Assembly: GCA_009739215.1 (NCBI GenBank)
Contig: VSJF01000002.1
Span: 2,976,001-3,040,000, forward strand
Direction of reading: 5' to 3'
DNA: 64,000 nt
Origin: Floccularia luteovirens
Lineage: Eukaryota; Basidiomycota; Agaricomycetes; Agaricales; Squamanitaceae
The position numbers were made by a program, and so were the translations under genes. Every line of letters starts with the position of its first letter. Within the stretch, counting starts at the first letter, position 1. This document shows positions 13,325-23,795 of this stretch, piece by piece. A model generated the notes under the pieces. That model was not told the DNA's origin. It searched no databases and was given only the letters and a program-made list of their open reading frames with translations.

Positions 13325-13610
13325 TTAAGTATTATATTGGATTCAGAACATGGAAATGATTGTTGTTAGGATTTTTTTTTTTGATGAACAACCTCCTAGC
13401 ACCTACACAACATAGCCTGTTGTTGGAAAGAAAAAAAGGCTACTTTGTTCACAATTGTTAAATGTTGAAAGTGAAGATCTGTTTTGCTACTTAGCTGTAT
13501 AAGTACCAGGCAGATACTGGATATATCCCGTTTCCTTATTGCAATTGCGTCATCGAACATGTCATGGATTGCGGGAAGAATTAAATATGGCACACAATAA
13601 TACTTAGAGC
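13325..13610. repeat. Diverged non-coding repeat, copy 2
   Basis: Partner of 11155-11430, same orientation, about 2.2 kb away. It contains the same ordered blocks (TATATTGGATTCAGAACATGG, CAACCTCCTAGCACC, GCGTCATCGAACATGTCATGG) with indels. The repeat could be a decayed mobile element or an old segmental duplication of the SEY1 3' flank. Confidence 0.55.
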
Positions 13611-13836
13611 AGTACTACTATCACTATACTCATGGTTACCGCCACGGGAACACAACGTATACTTGTCAAGCACATACCACAGTCAGTACTCGCAAATACA
13701 GTGAGGACATCGCGATAAAGGTACACAGGAGTTCAGTGTCAGCTTGGATTTCTTGAAATGTGTCAATATAATTTTGAATGATATAGAGAGGTCTAACTAT
13801 TTTTAGCGATAACGTTAGAGAAGTTCGAATCATGCA

Positions 13837-14192
13837 GTGGATGAGATTGACCTCAGCGCCAACTTCCCGGAAGTTGAATCAACAGATGCACGCTTTCTTT
13901 GGGTAACGGAATTTTGGAACTCTTCATTCACCTTGGAAAAGGGCCAGAGAGGGATCGCCCTGCCGTTGTCCTCTTTGAAAGTACAAGGGTTGAATCGCAG
14001 GGACAGGACAAATTTGAAGATGCTAGTAGGAAAATTACCCACGAGATTTTCCTTCAGCTTCCAGAGGATGAGATTGGGTGGCATCCACTCCAAGTACTCT
14101 TGGGCTTTATTGATGATTTGCTCCTTAAGTTTGTCAAAGTAGTCGTTTGGGGCCGCTCTTACACAAAAGACATTGTTACAGGTTCGTAGGGG
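13837..14192 (+). pseudogene. Probable frameshifted gene fragment, family unknown
   Basis: Two overlapping plus-strand frames look protein-like but do not join. The first reads MDEIDLSANFPEVESTDARF. From about 13900 the neighbouring frame reads a long segment containing GQDKFEDASRKITHEIF and LPEDEIGWHPLQVLLGFIDD. No intron of usable length fits between them, so a single-base frameshift is the simplest reading. The minus strand is also open across 13830-14291 (153 codons), and I cannot rule out that it is the coding one. Low confidence either way. Confidence 0.25.
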
Positions 14193-14673
14193 TGGCCAAC
14201 GATGAGAAGGCAAAGATTCCTGCTCATGATGGTTGCGCGTCGGTAAGCTTAGGCTAGGGTTGACGTTGAGGCAATTGTTCAAGAGTGTCACGTGTCATTG
14301 TAACGATACACCGAATTCATGAAAGACACAAACTATGTCGTGTATTATTAATTAATTATGAACGCAGATCAAGCAGGCATGAACGTGAACAAGAGGAATA
14401 GATTTTGCAAATACATAGACCACAAAGTACGGAAAGCGAACAATTTTCCTCATATTTCCGTCACATTTTGGCAATCTAGTATGAATGCTCTTCCAGCTCC
14501 TTGCTCATTGTATGCTTTGTGATAGGTATAGTGGAATTAACAAACAGCACCCTGGGGAAGCTTGACGCATCTGTTATTTCGCAGGATTTAGCAAGAAATA
14601 TCTGGGATAGCACAGGACAGCTCACTTAGGGCCTGTTGTGGTTCTGCAGCATTGCAAACCGGTATCGGTAGGG

Positions 14674-14957
14674 CCTATAGAAAGTCAGACGAATGATCAA
14701 GAAAATCCGGACAAGAAAACGTTACAATCCTAGTGAAAGAAAATTCGCTCAGTTATATGTATCAAATGACACAAAATAAAATAAAAAACGTACTATGTCA
14801 CCATTGGGGCCTGCATAAGGGACATTCGTTGCGTTAGGATAACCTCTCAGTGGATAGTAAAGACAATCGTACAGGGTATGTCCACATTACCGTTGGGGAC
14901 AGCGAATGCTTGAGCAGAGAAGAGGAGGATGATTGTTGCTGCAATAACTTTGTACAT
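14674..14957 (-). CDS. Candidate small secreted protein (5' exons; C-terminus uncertain)
   Basis: Exon 1 (14957-14873) encodes a textbook signal peptide, MYKVIAATIILLFSAQAFA, with a cleavage site before VPNG. A GTACG donor and a TTATGCAG acceptor leave a 17-nt microexon (14810-14794) that reads on as CPNGDI and stops at a GTACGT donor. A further acceptor (TTTCTATAG) precedes 14674, where one frame reads ALPIPVCNAAEPQQALSEL and stops at a TGC-TAA about 85 nt on. Another frame shows a Cys-Cys doublet (LQCCRTTTGPK) before a GTGAGC donor. Which 3' exons are used cannot be settled by eye. The mature protein would be short and Cys-containing. A hydrophobin-like protein is possible but unproven. Confidence 0.4.
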
Positions 14958-16085
14958 TGTTATGAACGTTGGATGTTTTCAACAGGCGATTACCAGGCCT
15001 TTATATACGACAAAACGACTCAATGTGACCTTTCTAGGTTAAACTGCCAAGACTCGTTAGTGTATCTCGTCTTACCAGAACACTCTTTGATGATATGATG
15101 GTAATACAATGAGAAAAGACTTTAATGGAGCAGTTGGCATTGCCCGTCCAGGACTATCGGAACATGAGGGTAGGAGCTGGGAAATAAACACGCCGTTCCA
15201 AACCGCAGATGCGTATCATAGGATATAAGACTGCTTGGCTTTTATTTTATTTTGTATCGGGTTAACGAGCCGTATGTGACTTGAAGGCAGTGATGTCTTG
15301 TGTCCATTTAATGCGTACGGGATGTTTGAATTCGCCATCACGATGTTGGTATGTATACAGTTCCCAAGCGCAAGCCGTTTTAGCTCTTACAAAACAATTC
15401 ACACAGATGGAGATAAAAATCCACATGACTTAAAGTCCATCTTCCCAGTAAGAATAAGCCCTGGATATGCTGAAACACAGGCATAGGATAGATTATTGAA
15501 TGTGTACTTTCTATCAATACCTGACAGGCCAGCTCCGTACAATTCATCATTCAGTAGGCACTTGAAACCACAAAGCCTTCAAATTAATAGGGAGTTCTAC
15601 CAATTGGTTGGACATTCAAGAACGGTGTGGCGAAACGGTTAACGCACTAATCGGTGGTCCGGAATGTAAAGTGTTTACCGCTGTAGCGCCGATGAGATCC
15701 AGATGCTCCATATCATCAATATGCAACGATGGCCCTTGGATATATACTACAGCAGGAGCTTCTGGCAGATGAAAAATGGATGGTGGTGATTGACGTCAAA
15801 GGTGTTTTCATGAAAGAAATGTTCATGAAAGAAATCATTAGGTTTGAAAATGCTTAACTGAAGGAAACAGACTCTCTTTGTTTTGACCGTTGAAAGCCTT
15901 TGACAAACAGGCACAAGCAAATAGAACTTAAATTCTAGGGTTCTCCCACAATTAATTATAACTACTTCGGGAAGTCTGCCCATCTAGTTCAAGTTCTTTT
16001 ATTTTACCTGATCCACCACATGACCCTTCGAGGAAATGTTTATGTCTTGATTATGGTCTTCGCAGCTCAAACTGACGAAATGTAT
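14958..16085. other. No supported gene
   Basis: Non-coding in both strands as far as I can read. It includes a short direct repeat of TTCATGAAAGAAAT at about 15808-15836. A tRNA-like stretch near 15620 lacks a full cloverleaf. Confidence 0.4.
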
Positions 16086-16089
16086 TCTA

Positions 16090-17035
16090 GGTGTTCTTGC
16101 AGCTCAGGTGTCACCGTGCAGTAGTTTCGGAATCCTGGGTGTAGGTGAACAATAGTACCGCAATCCCCAGTGATTTTAAAATGACCTGATCCATCACCAA
16201 TTAATTTATCACAAGCACCTGAACCTGCTCGGTTTCAAAGTGAACTTTCCCTGGCTCATTCAAATCTCTCTATCAAAGAAGGCTCCCGCCTGCCTGTTGG
16301 AGTCAATTTCCTGTGCTGACAACTTGAATGCAATATTTACGTCATGGAGCCACTACTCCCATCTTATTCAAGAATCATGTACAGGCTGTATGGCTTTCAT
16401 TTGGAACTAACATCTGAAGGTGGCTTAATCTCATACGTGAAAAAAATCCAAGGGCCGCAACGAGGGATGCAATCGCCACTTTCGTATTTATCTCATCAGT
16501 TGGGGCTGCTGTTGGAGTGCGGAGGAATGGGAGGTCTATGTGATCGTTATAGAAGGTCTTGAATCGCCTTGCCTAGACATCAACTTATTCCGAAGTTGGC
16601 GGTTACAGCAGCACGCATTCTCCCCCACTTTCGACCCTTTTGTCCCAAATCCTAGCCATCACTGATATTGACGGTCCCCATGTGATCGGGGTGGGGGGTG
16701 TAGCAACTGGGGCACAAGTACCATCACTACTTACCTTGGGCGCAGCTGGAGTGGCTCTAGGCACGCGGTTTATCCTTCCCCCGAAAGTTCATATACGGGC
16801 GCGCATCGCCAAGCACTCCTTGCAGCCCCTTCTTCTATGGCTGTGCGATCGATGGCTTTTGGCGTTGTGGGAAAACTCTCCGCTGGCCTGATGGCATAGA
16901 CGGCAGAGGCTTGCGAAACGGTTTATGTTTATCAAATTCTTGGCAGCTCCAAGCAAATGGTGTACTGACGAATCCAATGCTAGGAGCTTGTCAATGGCTA
17001 CGAAAGAGGTGACAAACGTGCTCGCCTTTCTGTAT
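16090..17035 (+). pseudogene. Nitronate monooxygenase (2-nitropropane dioxygenase family) pseudogene
   Basis: Family landmarks follow each other in the right order but in different frames with stops. They are: AAQVSPCSSFGILGVG (FMN-barrel start); SRLPVGVNFLC followed by a stop where the family has Trp; a piece with TTPILFKNHVQAVWLSFGTNI; DAIATFVFISSVGAAVG; then ILAITDIDGPHVIGVGGVATGAQ and LGAAGVALGTRF, the phosphate-binding end of the FMN site; then APSSMAVRSMAFGVVG, and after a further shift GIDGRGLRNG. Known enzymes oxidise alkyl nitronates with FMN and O2. At least three disruptions make this copy non-functional. A paralogue elsewhere in the genome is expected. Confidence 0.75.
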
Positions 17036-17115
17036 TAATCCTGTTCCCTGACTATAATTGAATAAAACAGGATATTGTCAAGGAACTCCATCGGGACTGT
17101 CCGAAAGCCAGTGAG

Positions 17116-17283
17116 CTACCAAGCAGTGATGTGTACTGATTCCAGAGTGTATGAATAGTAAAGTATATCAGATGCGTTTTCCAAGAATTTCATGCCATCC
17201 GCCAGAATATATGTCTTCAACACTTCTTCATACCAACTAAGTATATACCTGTAGCGCTCCTTTCTCCCAAATATGGTACCTCC
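17116..17283 (-). pseudogene. C-terminal fragment paralogous to the gene at 12479-13213
   Basis: An open stretch reading GRKERYRYILSWYEEVLKTYILADGM up to a TAG at 17116-17118. It matches the last exon of the minus-strand gene at 12479-13213 in protein and DNA. I could not find matching upstream exons in 17300-17900, so it is probably a relic left by duplication and decay. Product unknown. (Motif quoted in part; key identity is RYRYIL-WYEEVL-TY-LADG.). Confidence 0.4.
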
Positions 17284-18059
17284 GCCTACACCGTTGGAGA
17301 GAATTTATTGTGTGTATAAGATAATTCACACTCGCCGAGAAAACGAGTAAATTTGTTGGTGATTTGAACGATCGTCATGTTTTCTACACAATCAGAGGAA
17401 AGTCTGCGGACCACTCTAATGATAGCGCGATAGTAAGATTATACTTAGCTGAAATAGGGCTGACCAAGGGCCTGACAGTTTGATTACGAGGCACAAGGTT
17501 ATATACACTTTTATCAGGACTGCTGATCTCACCGCCCCATATTTATTATATAGCCGCATAGATTCCTGAGATACTTCAAAGTTCACTGGTTCACTTTTAA
17601 GTCACTTTCATTGCATTGTTAAAATTGAATTTTTTTTACTCCGGTTGTCACGGTTGAAATGTTGACGAGGCAGCCATGTTGGAGATTTAACGCGACCTAG
17701 AGCTAGTCGGAGCCACCAAGAAAACATATTTAGTAATAGCCGGTACAGGTGGCAGGACCAGTGACGCTCCATTGTAGTACCAAATCCGTGCTGGTGTTCC
17801 CGCTTTGAGGCTAAAAATACCTGTTTGGCTTTCTTTGGCAAAGCATGTACCTCATATAGCAGAGAGAGACTTCGAAGCTTCACATGTCCCGCTCTCCAGG
17901 TTGTGCACATGGAATAGTATAGAGGATTTGATGATACTATTCTCGAGTTATTCCTCGGCCGTCTATGCCTTCAGACTAAGAGAGGGTATTCTCTTTAACG
18001 TTGAGAGATCATAATACAGACCTTGGGAGGAAAAGAGGAACTGCGTGTCCAAATCTACT

Positions 18060-19026
18060 CCGACTGTGCGGCGTAAGGTAAGTCTGACGTGAGTTTTGAC
18101 TCTCGGACTTAAACTCCGCGCGGCAGCTTGCGGGCGCACCAAACGGCTGGGGAACGAGACTATACAGAAGCAGTTGTTAGTTTTTTCGACCGTATCACTC
18201 AAACAGCCAAAGAACTCTCGGAGGCTACTGGTCAAGTATGTATTTGCCGATGTTCGCGAACCAGAGGCTGTCAAAAAGGCTGTTGCAGAAACAATCGAAA
18301 AATCTGGACGCATCGAATTTGTAATTTGTGGTATGAAATCATGATCTCCCATGATTGTATACATTATTGAACGAGTTCAATAGGAGCCGGTAGTAACTTT
18401 TTGGCATCCAAATCTACCCTATCTAAGAATGGTTTTAGAACAATTGTTAACATCGGCACAATATGTTTTATATTCTAATCCGTATCTAAACCGTTATGAT
18501 ATATTTATTTCTTGACAGATTGGTCCATTCAACACAGTTAATGTAACTTCACCACATGTCTGGAGTCTAAAGGCAGCTATATGCATGTTAGCTATACTTT
18601 ACATTATGGCGGTATGTTTCTATGCCTTTTTTTCAAAACGTTCTGTGAAACACCGCATTGAGTACAATCTGCTGCCGCCAAAGCTGGCACAGATGTATAA
18701 TCTTAGCCACATTAGGTGTAGAAGAAGGGCCAAACGGTGTCAAGTCGAACGTAATTGCTCTAGGTCCCGTTGCTAACATGGAGGGTATGGATCGTCTGAC
18801 ACCTGTGGGCGCCACGAGTTACCCTGCAATTCCTTCAGGTCGTGTGTCCCTTTTCAGTGACGCTAACAACACTACCATATTCCTTTTGAGTGATGCTGCC
18901 AGCAATATCACTGCACAAACTGTGGTAGTTGATGGTGGGTTTACCCATGTAAAGCAAACTTTCGTTCCATACCCTCAGGCTGTCATGGATCCTGAAGGTC
19001 ACAAACAGTTGATCAAGAGGAAGTAG
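18060..19026 (+). pseudogene. SPS19: Peroxisomal 2,4-dienoyl-CoA reductase (Sps19-like SDR) pseudogene
   Basis: Short-chain dehydrogenase remnants in shifting frames. They are: a partial Rossmann segment (LRAAACGRTKRL); KELSEATGQV; FADVREPEAVKKAVAETIEK and RIEFVICG; GAGSNFLA and a piece ending NGFRTIVNIGT; IGPFNTVNVTSPHVW; AAKAGTDV followed by a stop. The best-kept part is the C-terminal frame: VEEGPNGVKSNVIALGPV, EGMDRLTP, IPSGRVSLFSD, FLLSDAASNITAQTVVVDGG, ending YPQAVMDPEGHKQLIKRK at 19026. The family reduces 2,4-dienoyl-CoAs with NADPH so unsaturated fatty acids can be beta-oxidised. Intact copies have one frame apart from introns; here several shifts and stops, and loss of the glycine-rich start, indicate a dead gene. 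The 5' limit is uncertain. Confidence 0.75.
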
Positions 19027-19681
19027 CATACAATCTTAGTTGGTAACACAAACATTTGGTTTATAATGTATAACAAAATAAGTGAACAAGAAGCCTGAGG
19101 ATTTCCGATAATTTGGGAAAACATTTAAGTAATTTGGTTCAGCAGTCGTGCAACACCATTACAGTACATGTTATGAAGATCATGTATGGGAACCGATTTT
19201 GTTGACACATGCAGAAAATATTGATGCGAGGTTCACTGAGCACGGTTTTAGCACCATCCTATCTGCACCGTACCACTATATGAATTCACGAACTGTAGGA
19301 GCTCACTCTCACAGTTCTTTTCCATCTGCAGGACGGAACGTAAATCGTGCATAGTGCAGCACCTTCCTGACAGCTACCCCCGATGTTATGGGTTCATTCA
19401 GGTGGTTTAGTGACTTGCAGAAGTGAAGTAGGGCGTACTTAGCGTGGGGCTTAAAGTTCGTGACGGGTCAAGCTACCCCCTCTGCTAAATAAAGGATTCT
19501 TCGAAAATAAGTCTGGACAATCTGAATATGACACTGACAGCGAATACTTTTAGAAAGGTTATGTTTGCCTAGCCGATATTGTATAAGCACGCAGAAAAAT
19601 GATCGCACTCCAGAACAATAATAACAATATTTGTACAATTTATTTACCATAGATGTCTCCGTTAAAATTAAGAATGGACGT

Positions 19682-20307
19682 TCACATGTTGGACGTAGGC
19701 TCATTAACCACACGCCCAACAATATTGTATCGTTTTCTGATGGTGGGGTTAATACGAGCCTGTGGACCAAACATAACTAACACTTACGAGAAGAACGCAT
19801 ACCAATCATCTAGAACTTTCATATCCTTCTCATCGAGCTCGCTATAATCGGAAACGGCATCCTCTGACTTCAAACTCGACTTCCCAAGACCTCTCGAGCC
19901 ATCCTTCCCAGCAAAGATGTTGTACGATTTTCCGGGTCCGTACACGTCAGCCTTATGTGAAACATCAAAGATAGTCCCTGGATTATTCCAATCCGATAAG
20001 TCAGTTAAACATCTAGCCCAGTGAACCATTCATAGGATAGAAATATCTTACCTTTGATAGCGACATAAATTGGTTTTGAAGCATCGGAGCCATCGAACTG
20101 ACGTAACTCTTCTGTCGTATATGGGTCATTCTTGGGGGGAGCAAGATCGGTCCTAGCAGGTTGCATCATGGTCTTTGTAGCTTTGGATGTGTTTTCTGCA
20201 GGTATATGCACTGTTTGTGGCTGAGAGAGCGATCTGTAGGCGAGATATGCAGCCGGTATGGCGATTGCCAGGATGTATACCACACTGCTGGGAGTCTGCT
20301 CAAACAT
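19682..20307 (-). CDS. DAP1: Dap1-like membrane-associated progesterone-receptor (MAPR) heme protein
   Basis: Cytochrome-b5-fold heme protein of the Dap1/PGRMC1 family, which supports the sterol 14-demethylase P450 (Erg11/Cyp51) at the ER. Start MFEQTPSSVV; an N-terminal membrane segment about residues 8-26 (VVYILAIAIPAAYLAYRSL); a linker; then the domain: YTTEELRQFDG, PIYVAIKG, TIFDVSHKADVYGPGKSY, NIFAGKDGSRGLGKSS. The Tyr of GKSYNIFAG corresponds to the axial heme-ligand Tyr of the family. Two introns: GTAAGATATT...AATCCAG after VAIK, and GTAAGTGTT...ATCAG after DWYAFFS. The last exon reads KRYNIVGRVVNEPTSNM. About 166 residues, normal for the family. All landmarks intact. Confidence 0.9.
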
Positions 20308-20719
20308 TCGTTCGGCATTACCCGTGTCATTTGTTCATCCACGTTCATTTGAACAATTACTATATAGTACTTTCGCATTGATTTCTTCTACCTTTGCAAA
20401 TTCCTTGTGGATACCTGGTTATATCAGGCTGGCGATATCATCGGAATGTGGTGTCGCTATCAATTGTTTCATTTCAAGGAGGGAGAATATACCATGCCGG
20501 CAAGTCACATTGACTAGTCAGTTGATTTCATATGAAAGTGATATTCATCAGAGCAACAGCTTTATCATTTGCGCCTATGCCCACCATTGTCTTTGGTTCC
20601 AGTTAATGTATCAATTTATTAATAACTTTTACATGAAGCATTAAATGTCCGAGTACATTTTACATTAGTAAGTAAGGAATTAAATTGATTCCGGTTAGTC
20701 CAAGGTAGCTGATGCATCC

Positions 20720-22675
20720 TTAAAGCTGTATACTAGTGGGGAATGAAAATACGGAATTCGGGTCATAAACACGTTTAATCTTTTGGAGCCTTTGATAATG
20801 TTGGCCGAAGTAAAGTTTCTGCCCTGTTACAGGAAGATCTTATCAATAACGGCAGAATGACAAAATAAAACGACACAATACGTACAGTTGTTGAGTCGGT
20901 CGTCAATATAATTTGTGTAGGCACTGGCAGTTCCGTAAGTTAATTGTTCCCCATCATGTGCCATGAGGAGGTTTGAACTTACCCATAATCCCAATCTGAT
21001 GGGCTGTTATCGAGAATGCTGTTAACCATACCTATACGGTGGATATATCAATACAACTTCCTTCTTAGTGTAGAAGAACTAACCGTCCAAAAATGTGAAT
21101 CCAGCTTGGGGATACGGAGGTTGGAAGTTGGGAGATGACGCGTAGAATTGAATAGTCCACATGGAGTCCCTGTGGCCAAAGGCATTTGCATCTGGGGCAA
21201 CCTGGTTGATAGCGGAATTGGTTCCTCCGTAGAGCTCTACCTCTACGAACCATTGCTAGAGTTTTTTAAATTGTCAGTGTTCTGTATTTCAAATAATCCT
21301 GAAATAGATCACAAGGTTGATACTGACCGTGATCGATTCAAATCCAGCGTTCGCCAGGTAAGACATGAAGGCCGTGATCGCGGCAGTTGAAATTGGAGAC
21401 TTCTCAGGTGTCATAAGTGACTTGACATAAAATGTATCATGGGAATCAGGTTTTGTTGTAGTGTTCAAGGTACCATCACCACCAAGATAGTTGACACTAT
21501 TGATGTATGAACCAACTGTTAGTTTCGTTCTGTCGGGTTTTGGGACATTGTTAAGGAATGGAGCCAAAGTGCTGTTAACTTGATTCGCAGGACCATAGTA
21601 GCCACCTGTGAGACCAAAAGCAACTCTTCCCTTTGCGGAACCTTTTCCAAGTACAATCTCGGCCGCAAATTCTTGAGGAATGTTGGTCTGTACGTAGTCT
21701 TGGAAGGCTTTCATAGTGTTTGCAGCGTCTGAGATATCAAAGTCCCAGTTATATTCGAATACTGTGGCAGAGGGAGGTGCGGCAAAGGTCTTCACTTTCA
21801 GGGAGGTGACAATTCCATACGATGGAGAAGCCCCACGCATAGCCTATTAATATTTACAGTCAGAAGCCGAGATACATAGAATCGTGTTCATACGAACCCA
21901 AAAGAGGTCAGAGTTTTGGTTCTCAGACGCAGTGGTTATCGTCCCATTAGCAAGGACAACGTTAAGAGAGGTGATTGTGTCGAGCGTTAACCCCCATTTC
22001 CGTGACGTAAATCCATACCCGCCAAACCCTGGTAACGTTTTCAGTATTTTTAGGAGAGCAGGAAGTGGGAGAAAAATGCCCACCTGAATGCCCCCCAATT
22101 CCTACATAAGGACAGGTTCCGTGAGGTAAGGCTCTACCGTGGTTATTCAATGTCAAAGCAATGTCCCCGAGACGATTTCCGGTCCCAATGACAGCAGTAT
22201 TTGACGACGTGTCAACCGTTATACTGACAAAGTTACGCATGTCAATCACAAGGACTCCATTCTTGCCGCCAAGGCCATTCGCAATGTAGCTATGCTGTAC
22301 GCATATCATCAGAAACAAAAGCAGATCTAGAAATTTTGGTTAGCTTACCCCTCCACTGCGAGCAATTACTTGATGTGTGTACTTGGCTCCAACCTTCACT
22401 AGTTCTGACACATGTTCAGGTGTAACCGGAAAAGCTACAGCTGCTGGTTCGAAATCAAAGCGCAAGTTGACTAGAACGATAAGTAAGTTTCCACCGCTAG
22501 ATGTGGTTCATGAAAAATAACACTCACATGCCTGGCTCGCGTCTGCATAGCCAGCGCTATTAGGAAATACTATGTCAAAACCTTTACCAGTAAGCTCTGA
22601 CTGTAAGTTGCCAAGAACAGAAAGGGCAGAGCTCAAGAAAAGGGAGACAGAAAGAAGCTTTCGTGTGAGACCCAT
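20720..22675 (-). CDS. Secreted FAD-linked oxidase (berberine-bridge / oligosaccharide-oxidase type, AA7-like)
   Basis: Extracellular flavoenzyme of the vanillyl-alcohol-oxidase superfamily; fungal members oxidise oligosaccharides or secondary metabolites and release H2O2. A signal peptide is clear ([22 protein letters not shown]). The FAD domain shows RSGGHSY, split by an intron (GTAAGC...GTACAG) after RSGG, and [15 protein letters not shown]. The His of RSGGH and the Cys of HGTCP are the two residues that hold FAD covalently in bicovalent members. Later segments: [36 protein letters not shown], and the C-terminal BBE motif [15 protein letters not shown] before the stop. About seven short introns. 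It lies between DAP1 and an MFS exporter on the same strand. Substrate not predictable from sequence. Confidence 0.85.
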
Positions 22676-23795
22676 TAAATCGTCGAAATGTAAATGAGGA
22701 CTTTTAGTTTTAGTCGAAGAGACACATCCTTAAGTACTAGAACGGGCGGTAGTTTCAGGGTACCCGCAATTTCGGTATTGTCTTCTTTCGGAAACTGCAC
22801 CATCCGAATTTGTCGGTATACCTGGACGGAACAACGTATGGCGGTTAAGTCATGCCGTATGATTAGAAAAAAGATGGGTTTGAGGATGAACTGTATTCTA
22901 CTGTTGGAGACTTGGAGGTTCGGCGACGCGGGCGCGACTCAATTTGACAAACATCGGACCTAGTGTTTGCATTCTGTCGACTTCCCCCTATAGGTAAGGA
23001 ACGAACATAAAAAACTGTTTCATTTAGACCAGTTGATGTGAAAAAGAGTTGAACTTCCAAGTTGCATGAGATGGACTTTCATGTACATACCTTAGTTTAT
23101 CATTAACGATATTATCACACAGATTCGGTTTAGTTAAATCTCAGTTTGTGGAGAAGCTGCGGGAGCCGGTTTTCAAAACATTTGGTAAAGATCTGAATGG
23201 AGCATCACGCTGTGCTTTATGCACGGCAGAGCCCACTACTATTCATATGAAACGGGAGTAAAGAGAGATAATGGTACTATGGTGGTACTGTAAGTACCAA
23301 TTACAAACAAGAGAACGAATGACGTGCTAACTTTCTGAGACGTGATTACATAATTGACGCGAGCTCATGAATTACTTTCTTTTTAGGTGCACTGGAAACG
23401 CCGAACATTTCGGTGTCGCTGGGTGATTAAAATGCATCAAATGGAAAATGGAAAAATTTCCGAAAAGAATATTTCCCAAATGACATCGTTTCAACGACAA
23501 CAAGCAGTCCGATTTTTGCTTAACGTGGTGAAAAGAATGCGTGACAAAACCTCGAAAAATCATGATCACTGTAACTTTACCCTCTAAAGAACGAGAATTA
23601 GAAACGTATCTAATGAGTATGTAGCACCGTCTACTGAATGTTTTTGTAAAATGACCGTTCCGCTATTACATTTTTTGGTTCCATCCTCTTGAACGCGGTC
23701 GAATGGAATGAGTAAAAAAATACACTAATGTTCGTGGAATACATAAATAATTATGTACGTGTAACTAATAAATAAAGTAAAATGCGCAACACTGA
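22676..23795. other. Intergenic, no supported gene
   Basis: About 1.1 kb between the flavin oxidase start and the MFS stop. Only short frames with no motif on either strand. The first few hundred bases presumably hold the oxidase promoter. Confidence 0.5.

Noticed and set aside
15605..15700. tRNA-like stretch
   Set aside because: GTGGCGAAACGGTTAACGCAC resembles a D-arm but no anticodon or T-arm fold with the conserved bases follows.
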